DNA of 32,270 nucleotides, taken from assembly GCF_021699195.1 (NCBI RefSeq), contig NZ_SSXE01000140.1:1-32270 (forward strand), read 5' to 3'. The translations under genes were made by a program, and so were the position numbers. Below the pieces are notes generated by a model that was not told the origin of the DNA, did not search any database, and was given only the letters and a program-made list of their open reading frames with translations. This DNA is from Nonomuraea sp. MG754425. Its GTDB lineage: Bacteria; Actinomycetota; Actinomycetes; Streptosporangiales; Streptosporangiaceae. This document shows positions 1 through 8,365 of the stretch, piece by piece (the first letter of the stretch is position 1; each line of letters begins with the position of its first letter).

Positions 1-59
1 GGTGCAGCCCGTCCAAGGCCGGCCACCTGTGCAAGGCCATCGCCGTCCTGCAGAATCAC
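1..59 (-). CDS. Start of an unidentified gene running off the left edge
   Basis: A GTG at 59-57 overlaps the TGA stop (58-56) of the upstream 132-residue ORF as a GTGA junction, the usual arrangement for translational coupling. The frame stays open to the window edge and gives about 19 residues beginning M-I-L-Q-D-G-D-G. This is too short to assign a family. A different ATG start at 40 is possible. Confidence 0.25.
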   Translation of the reverse strand, partial: MILQDGDGLAQVAGLGRAA

Positions 60-454
60 CGAGTTTCGCAGGCGGCGTGAGGATGAAAAGCGTTCATTGT
101 AGGCGACCAGTTGGCCATATATTCGTTCTGCACTTTCTCACTGGCGAACCAGAAGTTGGGCTGGTCGACTGGCCGACCGTTTGGCATGACCTCCAAGCCG
201 AGTCGTTCGACTTCGTCTTGGCCGAGCCAGAACTTCTTTTCGTTCTCGAGCTCGATCATCCGGCCCCAGCTCGGGTCCACGGTGGCGCTGCCGCACGTTC
301 GGCCGTCGCAGGCGACGGCTCCGCCGCCGATTTCTTCTCTGCCGCAGGAGCCGATGCATTGCCCGCCGCCCGATGATCCGTAGCTGTTATTGCCGCCGGC
401 GGAGATGGTGGTGTAGCCGCTTGAGCGGCCCTGCCTATCCGTCACGGTCTGCAT
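56..454 (-). CDS. Hypothetical protein, 132 aa, Gly/Ser/Cys-rich N-terminal half
   Basis: I do not recognise the family. The ATG at 454 is preceded by GAGAGG at a good distance, so translation is plausible. Residues about 15-60 are rich in Gly and Ser and contain cysteines (Q-C-I-G-S-C-G, then A-C-D-G-R-T-C-G). The C-terminal half is compact and mixed in composition, with W/F/N residues (KFWLGQDEVERLGLEV, then PNFWFASEKVQNEY). No signal peptide or membrane segment is visible. It lies directly downstream of the remnant of an HTH-TPR-type regulator and is coupled to the next gene by a GTGA overlap. It could be a small regulated effector or a peptide precursor, but nothing in the sequence proves a role. 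Confidence 0.5.
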   Translation of the reverse strand: MQTVTDRQGRSSGYTTISAGGNNSYGSSGGGQCIGSCGREEIGGGAVACDGRTCGSATVDPSWGRMIELENEKKFWLGQDEVERLGLEVMPNGRPVDQPNFWFASEKVQNEYMANWSPTMNAFHPHAACETR

Positions 455-950
455 GATTGTCCTCTCGGTGGTAAGTGGAAGCCGACAGGCGGGTGATTCG
501 ATCGTTCAGCTGGACCACCCGGCTGTCCGACAGAAGGGGCTGGAGCTGCTTCTTGGACGTCGTGCAATTTCCTGCCGACGTAACCCGCGGATTGAGTCTG
601 CTCGGCCAGGTCCACGGCGTCGCCAGCGCAGTGCAGAAACCGGTCCAGGTCGCGGCGCTGGAGGCCGATGGCGGCCAGGTCGGTCAGGAGGCTGCCCCGG
701 CGCCGGAGCGAGGTGGCCTGGCTGAGTGCGGCGACGAGTGATGCTTCGGCCAGATCGGTCCGGTCGAGGGTGAGACAGGTCGACTCCAGCGGCGAGCATT
801 AGCGAGGCCGCTCCGTGCCATAGGTTGTGCGTGCGGCCGGACCGGCAATCCCACCCACCTCATAACCCGGGAGGTAAGTCGCTGACGTGCTGCAGATGCA
901 GTGAACCGACGACCAACTGGTCCAGCGGACCGACCAGCACCCGCTGCCGG
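435..950 (-). pseudogene. Frameshifted remnant of an HTH-TPR-type regulator (C-terminal part)
   Basis: No intact gene fits here, but two minus-strand frames join into a helical-repeat protein end. From about 782 down to 560 one frame reads LTLDRTDLAEASLVAALSQA followed by LLTDLAAIGLQRRDLDRFLH. A second frame then continues with QLQPLLSDSRVVQLNDRITR before a stop at 435-437. Streptomyces-type XRE/TPR regulators often end in this kind of helix-repeat and 'QL.PL....V..LNDRI' pattern. A stop near 800 and another frame change separate a further piece at about 860-960 (RVLVGPLDQLVVGSLHLQ). I see no DNA-binding domain. The call rests on pattern resemblance. A sequencing error could explain one frame change but not all of them. 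Confidence 0.4.
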
Positions 951-1090
951 TGTTCGGTCATGTTTGGTCGGCCTCCGCCATGGCCGGCAAGAGTGACACG
1001 GTCAGGCCTTTGATGTCCAGGGGATTCCCAGGGCGCTTCAAGCCCATCGTCCATTCAAGCAGCAGGGACAACCCCCTACAGTTGGGACTC

Positions 1091-3028
1091 GTGGATCGAA
1101 CTCAGGTCATGGTGCGGAGACTGGGGGACGGCGAGCACGTCCGCGTGGGAGAGGTGCTCTCCCGTGAGCGAGGCGTCTTCACCGTGCGGTGGAACGACGA
1201 CGAAACCGAGGAGAGCCTTCGGCTGGACTACCGCAATCTACTCGTCACCGAGGGAACGCTTCGCTTCATCTCCCTGGTGGATCCCAAGCAGATCAGCAAG
1301 AGGTTCACCGATGACCCTCTCCGACTGGTGCTCCAACTACTCAGCGAATTTCCCAGTGGACTCAAGGCAACGGACATCAAGTCCAAGCTGATGGATTTCG
1401 GGCTCGATGGGGAGTCAGTCGACAGAGCGTGGAGGTCGGTCCAGACCAAGCTTGCCAAGCATGGCGACGTGACAACGAAGGGGGGAAACAAGACTGTCAA
1501 GATGTACGTCTACCGTGCGAAGCCGTCGGACACTCCGCCCGCGCCCTTGCCCGACGACGACACGTCAGAAGGCGCCGAGGCGTCGCAGGAAACCATCGCA
1601 CCAGAAGCGGCCCCCGAGCCGGACGAAATTATTCCAGCGGAAGAACCGGTCGAGCCGTTCTCGACCAGGTTGTCCTCGCTTCTCGGTTTCAAGCAGGCGC
1701 GCAAGATTTCCGACCTCCTCGCTGAGCCCCTTCGTACCGGCGTTGCACTCGGAAGGTTGGACAGCGCCGCGATCGAGCGATTCTCCAGTCAACTGGACGA
1801 GAGCGATCAGCGGACCGTCTCCACACTGCTACTTGCCGTACCGAAGAAGGTTCAGGCCGTACCGCTGCCCTCAGAGGTCCAGCACGGAGTGCTGGGCGCC
1901 GCGATCGCCGAACTCCTCACTGAGGCGCCCGCGGAGTTCCGGGCGGCGGCCGGGTGGCTGCTGCGACGAGTTGCGGCAAGCCCCATGCTGGTAGCCGAGG
2001 TTGTCGGCCCCTTTGTCCAGTTGTCTCTGTTCCTTACCGAAAATCCGCAGAAGTCGGATCTCGAAGTCCTGGATTTCGTCGCGCATGCCTTGAGCCGTGC
2101 CGTTCCCGCTCTGGATGACGACGTGCTCTTGCCTGAACGGCTCGCGCTCTTGGTGCAGGCGCTCCCCTTCTCGGAGGAAGGCGGCCGGGTGCCGCTCATG
2201 GTGGCCGTACACGAGCGATCGCCGGGAAGCCTGCTCATCCCTCGATGGTGGGACGGAGCATCGACGGAAGCCCTGGTCGAGTGCGGGCAAGGACGGTTCG
2301 GCAGAGTCATCGCCTCTGCGGAGATCCTGGAGTTGATCGTCCGCCCCTTGATGGAACGCGAGCTGACCGAGGTCACCACCAGGACAAGACTCGGAGTCTT
2401 TCTGCGCCTGCCCGTCGAGTTGGCCGAGCAACTGCCGGTATCGGCGTTCGTGAACGCCTTCCGGCGAGTGGGCCGACACGATCCCATCATTGCCGCCTGG
2501 GCCGAGGCGCTTGGCGGCGAGGAGCAGCTTGCCGCGACCCGAAGTGAACTCGCTCAAGCACGCCAGGAAACCGAAACGGCGATGACCTTGAAGCACGAGG
2601 CCGAGCTCCTCGTTCAAGAGCTCACCGAACGTTGCAACCGGCTTGAGCGGCAACTGCAGGAAACGCAGGCCGGCGTGCTGCGAAGGCGAGCCTCACAGGA
2701 CCGTCAGCTTCAGATCGACGTGATGAGGGCACTCGCCGACCTCGCGGCCGAGGTCGAAGAACTCTCGGTTCGAAGTGTCTCACCCGACACGATGATCGCG
2801 CGAGTTCACGGATTGACAGCCACCTACGACCTCCGGCCGATCGGGCTTGTTCACGAGAAGTCCGAGTTCGACCTGAAGCTACACAAGCCCATAGCCGGTG
2901 ACCCCGAACCGGGCGACGAAGTGATCATCCGTCGTTCCGGCTATATCTGGTCCTCGTCGACAGAAGAGGTCGTGCTGCACAAGGCACTGGTCGAACACCC
3001 GCAGGGCATGCCGGTGAAATCGTCGTAG
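1091..3028 (+). CDS. Multidomain protein with C-terminal coiled coil and GrpE-like head; partner of the adjacent Hsp70
   Basis: About 645 aa. Residues 4-55 form a small beta-rich module of Tudor/SH3 character (VMVRRLGDGEHVRVGEV, then FTVRWNDDE). Residues about 74-142 look like a winged helix (LVLQLLSEFPSGLKATDIK, ending TTKGGNKTVKMYVY). An acidic, Pro-rich linker (about 145-190) leads to a helical region (190-470). A heptad-type coiled coil spans about 480-558. Residues about 577-633 follow the GrpE beta-wing pattern: P-I-G, then F-D-x-x-L-H, P-G-D-E-V, G-Y and a closing A-L-V. GrpE proteins are Hsp70 nucleotide-exchange factors with a coiled coil before this wing, and the Hsp70 gene starts 47 bp downstream. 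The frame is open from 950. I chose GTG 1091 because the beta module begins just after it; ATG 1109 is the alternative. A role as the exchange and substrate-targeting partner of the Hsp70 is inferred. Confidence 0.8.
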   Translation: MDRTQVMVRRLGDGEHVRVGEVLSRERGVFTVRWNDDETEESLRLDYRNLLVTEGTLRFISLVDPKQISKRFTDDPLRLVLQLLSEFPSGLKATDIKSKLMDFGLDGESVDRAWRSVQTKLAKHGDVTTKGGNKTVKMYVYRAKPSDTPPAPLPDDDTSEGAEASQETIAPEAAPEPDEIIPAEEPVEPFSTRLSSLLGFKQARKISDLLAEPLRTGVALGRLDSAAIERFSSQLDESDQRTVSTLLLAVPKKVQAVPLPSEVQHGVLGAAIAELLTEAPAEFRAAAGWLLRRVAASPMLVAEVVGPFVQLSLFLTENPQKSDLEVLDFVAHALSRAVPALDDDVLLPERLALLVQALPFSEEGGRVPLMVAVHERSPGSLLIPRWWDGASTEALVECGQGRFGRVIASAEILELIVRPLMERELTEVTTRTRLGVFLRLPVELAEQLPVSAFVNAFRRVGRHDPIIAAWAEALGGEEQLAATRSELAQARQETETAMTLKHEAELLVQELTERCNRLERQLQETQAGVLRRRASQDRQLQIDVMRALADLAAEVEELSVRSVSPDTMIARVHGLTATYDLRPIGLVHEKSEFDLKLHKPIAGDPEPGDEVIIRRSGYIWSSSTEEVVLHKALVEHPQGMPVKSS

Positions 3029-3075
3029 CCATGCCGTACCTTGACCAGCATCCCCCGAATGGTTGAGGAGTATGA

Positions 3076-4719
3076 ATGGCCCGGGAGCACGCAACCGGCA
3101 TCGATTTCGGCACGTCGACCTCCCTGGTGGCCGATCAGGTAGGTCGACTTCCCCTTGAGATCGTGCCCATCGGGCAAAGCACAACATGGCTGCCGTCCGT
3201 CGCGGCCGTGATCGGTGGCGCCTTGCTGGTGGGCGAGGAAGCGGAAGATCAGCCGGTTAACCGGATCATTAGGTCGGCGAAGCGAGCCATCACCGAAAAC
3301 CGAACGATGCTCCAGGTCGGCAATACCGAAGTCGACGCCGACACGGTGATCATCGCCCTGATGGGCGAGATCGCCCGCCGGACCGAGACAGCGGGACAAT
3401 CGCTCAGCGAAGCGGGCGAGGTCAGACTGGGGTGCCCCGCCATGTGGACGGGAGACCAGCGCGGACGGCTGCTCAAGCTCGCAGCCGAAGCTGGTCTCCC
3501 AGTCACGGGCGCCAGTCTGATCGACGAGCCCATCGCCGCGGGGGTGGCCTGGGCCACTCGCCGCTTCTACCAGCCCGGCAAACGCCCACAAGGCAAGTTG
3601 CTCGTCTTCGACATGGGCGGCGGCACACTGGACATCGCTGTCCTCGATATCGCGGGCCGGGACCAGCCGATCATCTCGGTTCTGTCCGCTCTCGGCAATG
3701 CGGAGGCGGGCGACACCCTAGATCGGGCGATCGTGGCTCAGCTCACCGCGATGCTGGCCGATCGTGAGATCGTGGTCGGCCAGCTGCCGAACCCACATCT
3801 TGTCGACGCGCTGTTCCTCAACGCCGCGCGCGAGGCCAAGGTCCGCCTCACCTCAGCCGAATCCCACCGGGTGCTGGTCCGCGGCCTCGACCTGCCCGAG
3901 CTGACCTACACCCGCGAGCAACTCGTCGAAGCGTTCCGTCCCCAGCTCAACCGAGCGGAGGACTCGGTCTTCGCGGCGCTGAGAAGCGCCAAGATGACCG
4001 AAACCATCCCTCTTCCCAACGGTGGCACCCGGACGCACTCCCCCGAGGAGTTGCGTCGCCTCGGCCCCGAAGGGCTGATCAAAGAGATCAAGTACGTCGT
4101 GCTCGCAGGCGGCATGAGCCGCATTCCGTACGTAGGCGAGCGCCTAGGTGCTCTGTTCCCCCGAGCCGAGGTGTTCGACACGACCAGCGTCGCCCCGGAA
4201 GAGGCGATCGTGGCCGGGCTGGCCAACACCACTGAATACGGCAGGCTGAACCTGCACCGCCCCAGCTTCGACTTCATCCTGGAATGGGACTCCGGTCAGG
4301 AAGTGATCTACCGGGCCCACACACCTCTCTACGATCCGTGGCAGGCGCTCTCGATGTCCACCCTCTATTACGACTGGCGGGCGGCCACCTCCAACTGCCC
4401 TCGTCGGGGGGTCGGCCGCCTTCGCGCTCGCTCCATCACGGGCGAGACCATCAACATCAGGATCAACAACACGTCCCGCGACCATCTGCAGATCAAGCTC
4501 GGTGAGCCGACCGCCTTCCGGCTCTACTGCGACGGCCGGATCGTCATCACCGACGGAAGCGGTCAGGTGGGAAGCCTCCGCGTGGACCGCTGGCCGGTGA
4601 TCCACAGTGGCAACTTCGCCGAACTGGTGCTCAAGCGCGTGCCTCCCGCTCACCAGGGCGGCCGTGAGCCGGACTGGGGCTACGGACAGAAGGAGTGGGC
4701 TCCTCCTTCGCACCGTTGA
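3076..4719 (+). CDS. Hsp70-like (DnaK-family) ATPase
   Basis: 547 aa, shorter than housekeeping DnaK (about 620-640). The actin-fold ATPase motifs are all present: phosphate-1 GIDFGTSTS at residues 8-16, phosphate-2 VFDMGGGTLDIAV near 177-189, and the adenosine motif VVLAGGMSRIPYV near 340. The IDEPIAAG segment of the connect region is also visible. The C-terminal ~160 residues are short and beta-rich and do not resemble the normal DnaK peptide-binding domain plus lid, so substrate choice is probably specialised. The start ATG 3076 has GAGGAG at 3065-3070. The upstream gene encodes a GrpE-like head, and the convergent downstream gene is an SNF2 helicase. I infer a dedicated chaperone that remodels or gates the helicase or its DNA-bound complex. 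It is not the housekeeping dnaK, because no dnaJ, hspR or canonical grpE is nearby. Confidence 0.88.
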   Translation: MAREHATGIDFGTSTSLVADQVGRLPLEIVPIGQSTTWLPSVAAVIGGALLVGEEAEDQPVNRIIRSAKRAITENRTMLQVGNTEVDADTVIIALMGEIARRTETAGQSLSEAGEVRLGCPAMWTGDQRGRLLKLAAEAGLPVTGASLIDEPIAAGVAWATRRFYQPGKRPQGKLLVFDMGGGTLDIAVLDIAGRDQPIISVLSALGNAEAGDTLDRAIVAQLTAMLADREIVVGQLPNPHLVDALFLNAAREAKVRLTSAESHRVLVRGLDLPELTYTREQLVEAFRPQLNRAEDSVFAALRSAKMTETIPLPNGGTRTHSPEELRRLGPEGLIKEIKYVVLAGGMSRIPYVGERLGALFPRAEVFDTTSVAPEEAIVAGLANTTEYGRLNLHRPSFDFILEWDSGQEVIYRAHTPLYDPWQALSMSTLYYDWRAATSNCPRRGVGRLRARSITGETINIRINNTSRDHLQIKLGEPTAFRLYCDGRIVITDGSGQVGSLRVDRWPVIHSGNFAELVLKRVPPAHQGGREPDWGYGQKEWAPPSHR

Positions 4720-7700
4720 TGAGCAGCACCGCGACCTCGCTGAGCGACAGGCTGAGTGCCCGGAAGGCGCTCAGTTCTTCGCGGACATGCTGACGACGTG
4801 CCCGCAGGTTTCGCAGCCGGCCCTCGTGCATGCGCCGGATGCTCTGGTCGGCCTGCCTGGCCAGCAACTCCTCCACTTTGCGAATCTGCAGGTCGATGGT
4901 GTTCTCCTGAGCTCGGATCCGCCCGTCGACCAAGGCCGCGTTCTCTTGTTTGAGGGCGCTCTCGATCTCGACGTGCCTATCTGCCACCTGCGCTTGAGCT
5001 CGTCGCCAGAGCTTCTTCAAGTCCTTGGGCGTCTGTCTGTCGCCGTCACGCAAAGTGCCTTCGGCAAGAGCGGTCAGCAACGCGTCTCCGGCGGCTTCTG
5101 AGAGTTGCCCCGACTCGACATCGATGGCGGTCGTCCACAGCTCAAGTCGTGGGCGAAGCCCGCTGGACTGGACGAGGTCGATCGTCACGAGATAGCGGCG
5201 TCCTTCGGGCAGGCCCGGCACCGCCACCGAGCCGAACTTCTGCAGGGCCAGCTCCTCTTCGCCGAGGACCTCGATGGCGAGCTTGACGAGTGGATGCCGG
5301 GCAGAGAGCAGCTCGACATCGAGCTTGCTGGCCACCTCCGGATCGAAGGTGCACTCGATAGGCGAACGGTCATGGAGCAACATCGCGAGCCTGTAACGTG
5401 GATACTTGCTACCGGTGCCGTCGAGATCGCTCACACGCAGGCGATTCGCCAGGTCGGGCGTCCCTATGATTTTGAGAACACCCTGACTGTCCAACTTCCC
5501 CCAGCGCCCGCCATACTTCTGGAAGAGTCTGTCGATCATTCCCCGGATCTCCGCGGCACCGATGAAGCGACCGTTGCCGGGACCCTCCTCGGTAAAGCCC
5601 TCCACAAGCAGGCTGTCCAGGCCCCCCAGGAGTGAGCGGGAGGCGTGCAGCTCGTCGGCGTCCAGCTCACGCCCTTCGGTCGCGACCGCGACCCGTTCCA
5701 GTTCCCGTTCCCGCTCCTCCAGGCTGAGGGTGGGATCGAGCAATCTCGCGAAGCTGTCGCGCAGGATCGGCTCCAACTCGCCGATGGCGTTCTGAAAGAT
5801 CCCGATGCGGTCGTAGAGCCGCTGGAAGATGTCGGTCTCGATGGTGCCCGGCACCCGCATGTTGTAGATGAAAATCTTGTCGTGCTGCTGGCCAAAGCGG
5901 TCCAATCGGCCGATGCGCTGCTCGACCCGCATCGGGTTCCAGGGCAGGTCGTAGTTGACCAGCGCCTGGCAGAACTCGAAGTCCAAACCCTCGGAGCCGA
6001 CCTCGCTCAACAGCAGAATCTCGAACTTCCCCTCGCGGAAGTCACGCATGACGCCCTCACGCTCAACGGGCGGCACATCGCCGTGCATGACGCCGCAGGT
6101 GAAGTGCTCGCTGAGCCGGCCCTTCAGGTAGGTGAGCGTCGCCCGGAAGAACGAGAAGATCATCACCTGGCTGACGCCATGCTCACGGAGCCGCAGGAGC
6201 TCCTCCAGGAGGCGCTCGTACTTGGTGTCATGCGGCACCGGCTGAACGTCCGCGAGAAACTCACGGAGAGATGTAAGGTCCGCGGCTTCGAAATCGTCAT
6301 CGACATCGTCGATGTCGTCGAAGAGGGACGCTTCGCGCCTGCGCATGACCTCCTGAGACGCGGGGATGCAGCTGGCCGCCTGCCGTAGTGGCATCTGCAT
6401 GATGAAGCCGGGCGGCACGCCCTTAGACCAGGCCCGCAACCAAGCCCACCGGTACACCGCCTCGTAGTAGGCGCGTTCCTCCTCTGTCCAGTCAACGTCG
6501 ATGTTGCGTGGCTCTCGTACGGCCTTGCGGTCGGGCACGTCCGCCTTGCGGGTTCGGGTGAGCACGCCGCTCAGGACGTTCAAGTTTGCGAGGAGTTGCC
6601 GGGCCCGCGCCTTCTCTTGGTGCGTAAGCGGCCGGTCCACATCGAGCAGATTCCGGAGCACGCTGTAATCCGGCCGGTCGGTCACGTTTTGCCCGAAGCT
6701 CATGCCACCGAGCCGATCCAGCCCCGCCAGTAGAACGTTCGGCTCTTGATTGCCGACGAGCGCGCTGGAGACCTTGTTGAGCACCTCATTCGGCTCCAGC
6801 TGTCTGGCGAAAACATCTCGATCACTGAAGTTGCCCTCATCGAGGAGGTTCACGAGGTTGAACAGGTCGTCGTTGCCGAGATTGAGCGGCGTGGCCGAGA
6901 GCAGGACGAGGTAGTCACTACTGTCGGAAAGCAGCTGTCCGAGGGCGTTGGCCTTGCTCTCGCGGTTGCGCATGCTGTGCGCCTCATCGATGATCACGAG
7001 GTCGAACCGCGGCTGTAGAGTGGCGAGCCGCGCCAGGACCTTGTCCGCTGTTCGTAGGGACTCGATCGTGATGACTGCGTGCAGGATCGGATCGTCTCCG
7101 CTTTCCACCCGGTCGAGCCAAGCGTCAAGTTCTCTCGGGCGCAGCGGTTCGAGGTTGCGATCGAAGCGCCGGCGCATCTCGGCCTGCCACTTGTATTTGA
7201 GCACCGAAGGGGCGATGACCAGCACCCGGTCCAGCTTTCTCCGTTGCTCCAGCTCACTCCAGATCAGGCCCGCCTCGATCGTCTTACCGAGACCAACCTC
7301 GTCCGCGACGAGAATCCGTCCGGACGAGCCGGTGAGCATTTTTAGTACGGGCTTGAACTGGTAGGCGCGGAAGACCGTCTTGCTGGAGGCGAAGGAGTAG
7401 ATCGTGTCCGTCAGCGGATGGGTCAGCTTGGTCCAGGTCAGGGTGAGCGCGATGCCGTCTGCCCCAACCGGGTCTTGAGTGATCCAGAACTCCATGTCGT
7501 CCGGGTCACCGACGGCCACCTGCAGAGACTGCTCGGTGAAGCGCTGCTTCTTTCCCCTGATGTCGACCTCGTAGCGGGGGACGGCACCCCCTCCAAGCAC
7601 CTTGAGCACGCTGCCCACGACGGAGCTTCCATCGGGCCTCACCAGATCGCCGACCCGGAAGCGCGAGTCGCCGCCGAGCGGTTGAGCCTGCTCCCACAGC

Positions 7701-8017
7701 TCCTGGTGAGCCGCCCAGGCGGTGATGAGGTGGCCGGAGTCGATGGCACGGCGGTCAGCGCTCTCCGGATGCCCGAACGTGCCGTCGAGGATCACCACTG
7801 CGTGCCACTCCTGATCGATCTCGACGGCGTAGACGCCGCGATGGACGAGGCCAGCCGCGTGGCTGGACTGCACGCTGCGCACTTCCGGCGCGAGTGCTTT
7901 GAATCGATCGCGATAGCCGTCCGGCGCGGTACCGACCACGAGACACGTGACGAGATCGAACTGCTCCAGCCAGCGCAGATCGTCCAGGGTGGGCCGGTAC
8001 AGCAGGTCAGCCGTCAT
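4631..8017 (-). CDS. SNF2-family helicase/ATPase (RapA/HepA-like), 1128 aa
   Basis: A superfamily 2 DNA translocase. Reading from ATG 8017, Walker A lies in ADEVGLGKTIEAGL (about 235-248), motif II in VIIDEAHSMRNRES (about 340), and a LLSATPLNL motif III follows. Helicase domain C covers about 596-750, with LLLSEVGSEGLDF and motif VI QRIGRLDRFGQ near 700. An acidic stretch (DDIDDVDDDFE) sits between the two lobes, and the C-terminus (about 1000-1095) is a charged coiled coil. The frame is open to 8242, but the 75 extra residues have no SNF2 character. M-T-A-D-L-L at 8017 fits the family and has GGGAC upstream. The 3' end overlaps the convergent Hsp70 gene by 89 bp. The RapA/DrmD-like architecture and neighbours suggest a defence-associated translocase; its substrate cannot be read from sequence. 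Confidence 0.88.
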   Translation of the reverse strand: MTADLLYRPTLDDLRWLEQFDLVTCLVVGTAPDGYRDRFKALAPEVRSVQSSHAAGLVHRGVYAVEIDQEWHAVVILDGTFGHPESADRRAIDSGHLITAWAAHQELWEQAQPLGGDSRFRVGDLVRPDGSSVVGSVLKVLGGGAVPRYEVDIRGKKQRFTEQSLQVAVGDPDDMEFWITQDPVGADGIALTLTWTKLTHPLTDTIYSFASSKTVFRAYQFKPVLKMLTGSSGRILVADEVGLGKTIEAGLIWSELEQRRKLDRVLVIAPSVLKYKWQAEMRRRFDRNLEPLRPRELDAWLDRVESGDDPILHAVITIESLRTADKVLARLATLQPRFDLVIIDEAHSMRNRESKANALGQLLSDSSDYLVLLSATPLNLGNDDLFNLVNLLDEGNFSDRDVFARQLEPNEVLNKVSSALVGNQEPNVLLAGLDRLGGMSFGQNVTDRPDYSVLRNLLDVDRPLTHQEKARARQLLANLNVLSGVLTRTRKADVPDRKAVREPRNIDVDWTEEERAYYEAVYRWAWLRAWSKGVPPGFIMQMPLRQAASCIPASQEVMRRREASLFDDIDDVDDDFEAADLTSLREFLADVQPVPHDTKYERLLEELLRLREHGVSQVMIFSFFRATLTYLKGRLSEHFTCGVMHGDVPPVEREGVMRDFREGKFEILLLSEVGSEGLDFEFCQALVNYDLPWNPMRVEQRIGRLDRFGQQHDKIFIYNMRVPGTIETDIFQRLYDRIGIFQNAIGELEPILRDSFARLLDPTLSLEERERELERVAVATEGRELDADELHASRSLLGGLDSLLVEGFTEEGPGNGRFIGAAEIRGMIDRLFQKYGGRWGKLDSQGVLKIIGTPDLANRLRVSDLDGTGSKYPRYRLAMLLHDRSPIECTFDPEVASKLDVELLSARHPLVKLAIEVLGEEELALQKFGSVAVPGLPEGRRYLVTIDLVQSSGLRPRLELWTTAIDVESGQLSEAAGDALLTALAEGTLRDGDRQTPKDLKKLWRRAQAQVADRHVEIESALKQENAALVDGRIRAQENTIDLQIRKVEELLARQADQSIRRMHEGRLRNLRARRQHVREELSAFRALSLSLSEVAVLLINGAKEEPTPSVRSPSPAHGRPGEREARA

Positions 8018-8273
8018 GAGAAGTCCCGTCGTATTCTCTAAATACGGATCAACTTTTTCTCGGCGAGGAGGGGTCCGTAAATGCCAATAAAAGTCAGTGC
8101 ATCGATCTAGCGAATGTTGCCCAGCATGACCAAGGAGACAGGAGGCATGTAGCGTAATAGATGAGCAGGCAAGTGTTACTACTAAACAAATATCAGGCGC
8201 CTCAGCTCTGGAATGACCAGCCGCATGGCAGACGACAGACACCCGTCGACATCAACAAGCCGCACTATATCCG

Positions 8274-8301
8274 TTGACTCTGTTAACACTCAAGCTATAC
8301 C
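8274..8301 (+). promoter_or_regulatory. Candidate promoter with a palindrome in the spacer, upstream of the kinase-helicase operon
   Basis: TTGACT (8274-8279) and TATACC (8296-8301) are separated by 16 bp and lie about 65 bp before the GTG start at 8366. A perfect 8-bp palindrome, TGTTAACA (8281-8288), falls inside the spacer, where a repressor could block RNA polymerase. The 348-bp gap at 8018-8365 is AT-richer than its surroundings and holds the start regions of both divergent genes. I found no convincing promoter for the minus-strand gene in it. Actinomycete promoters are loosely conserved, so this is a candidate only. Confidence 0.4.
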
Positions 8302-8365
8302 CAAGTCACGGCAATACGTGTACGGTAGCGCTAGTGATCATCGCGCAGACGGCGAGGAGCTGACG

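Noticed and set aside
6290..6320. Repetitive GA/TC-like stretch that looked like a short repeat
   Set aside because: It encodes the acidic D-D-I-D-D-V linker of the SNF2 protein on the minus strand.
8018..8242. N-terminal extension of the minus-strand SNF2 protein
   Set aside because: The extra 75 residues show no family similarity and lie in the AT-rich intergenic region. The ATG at 8017 starts a typical N-terminus.
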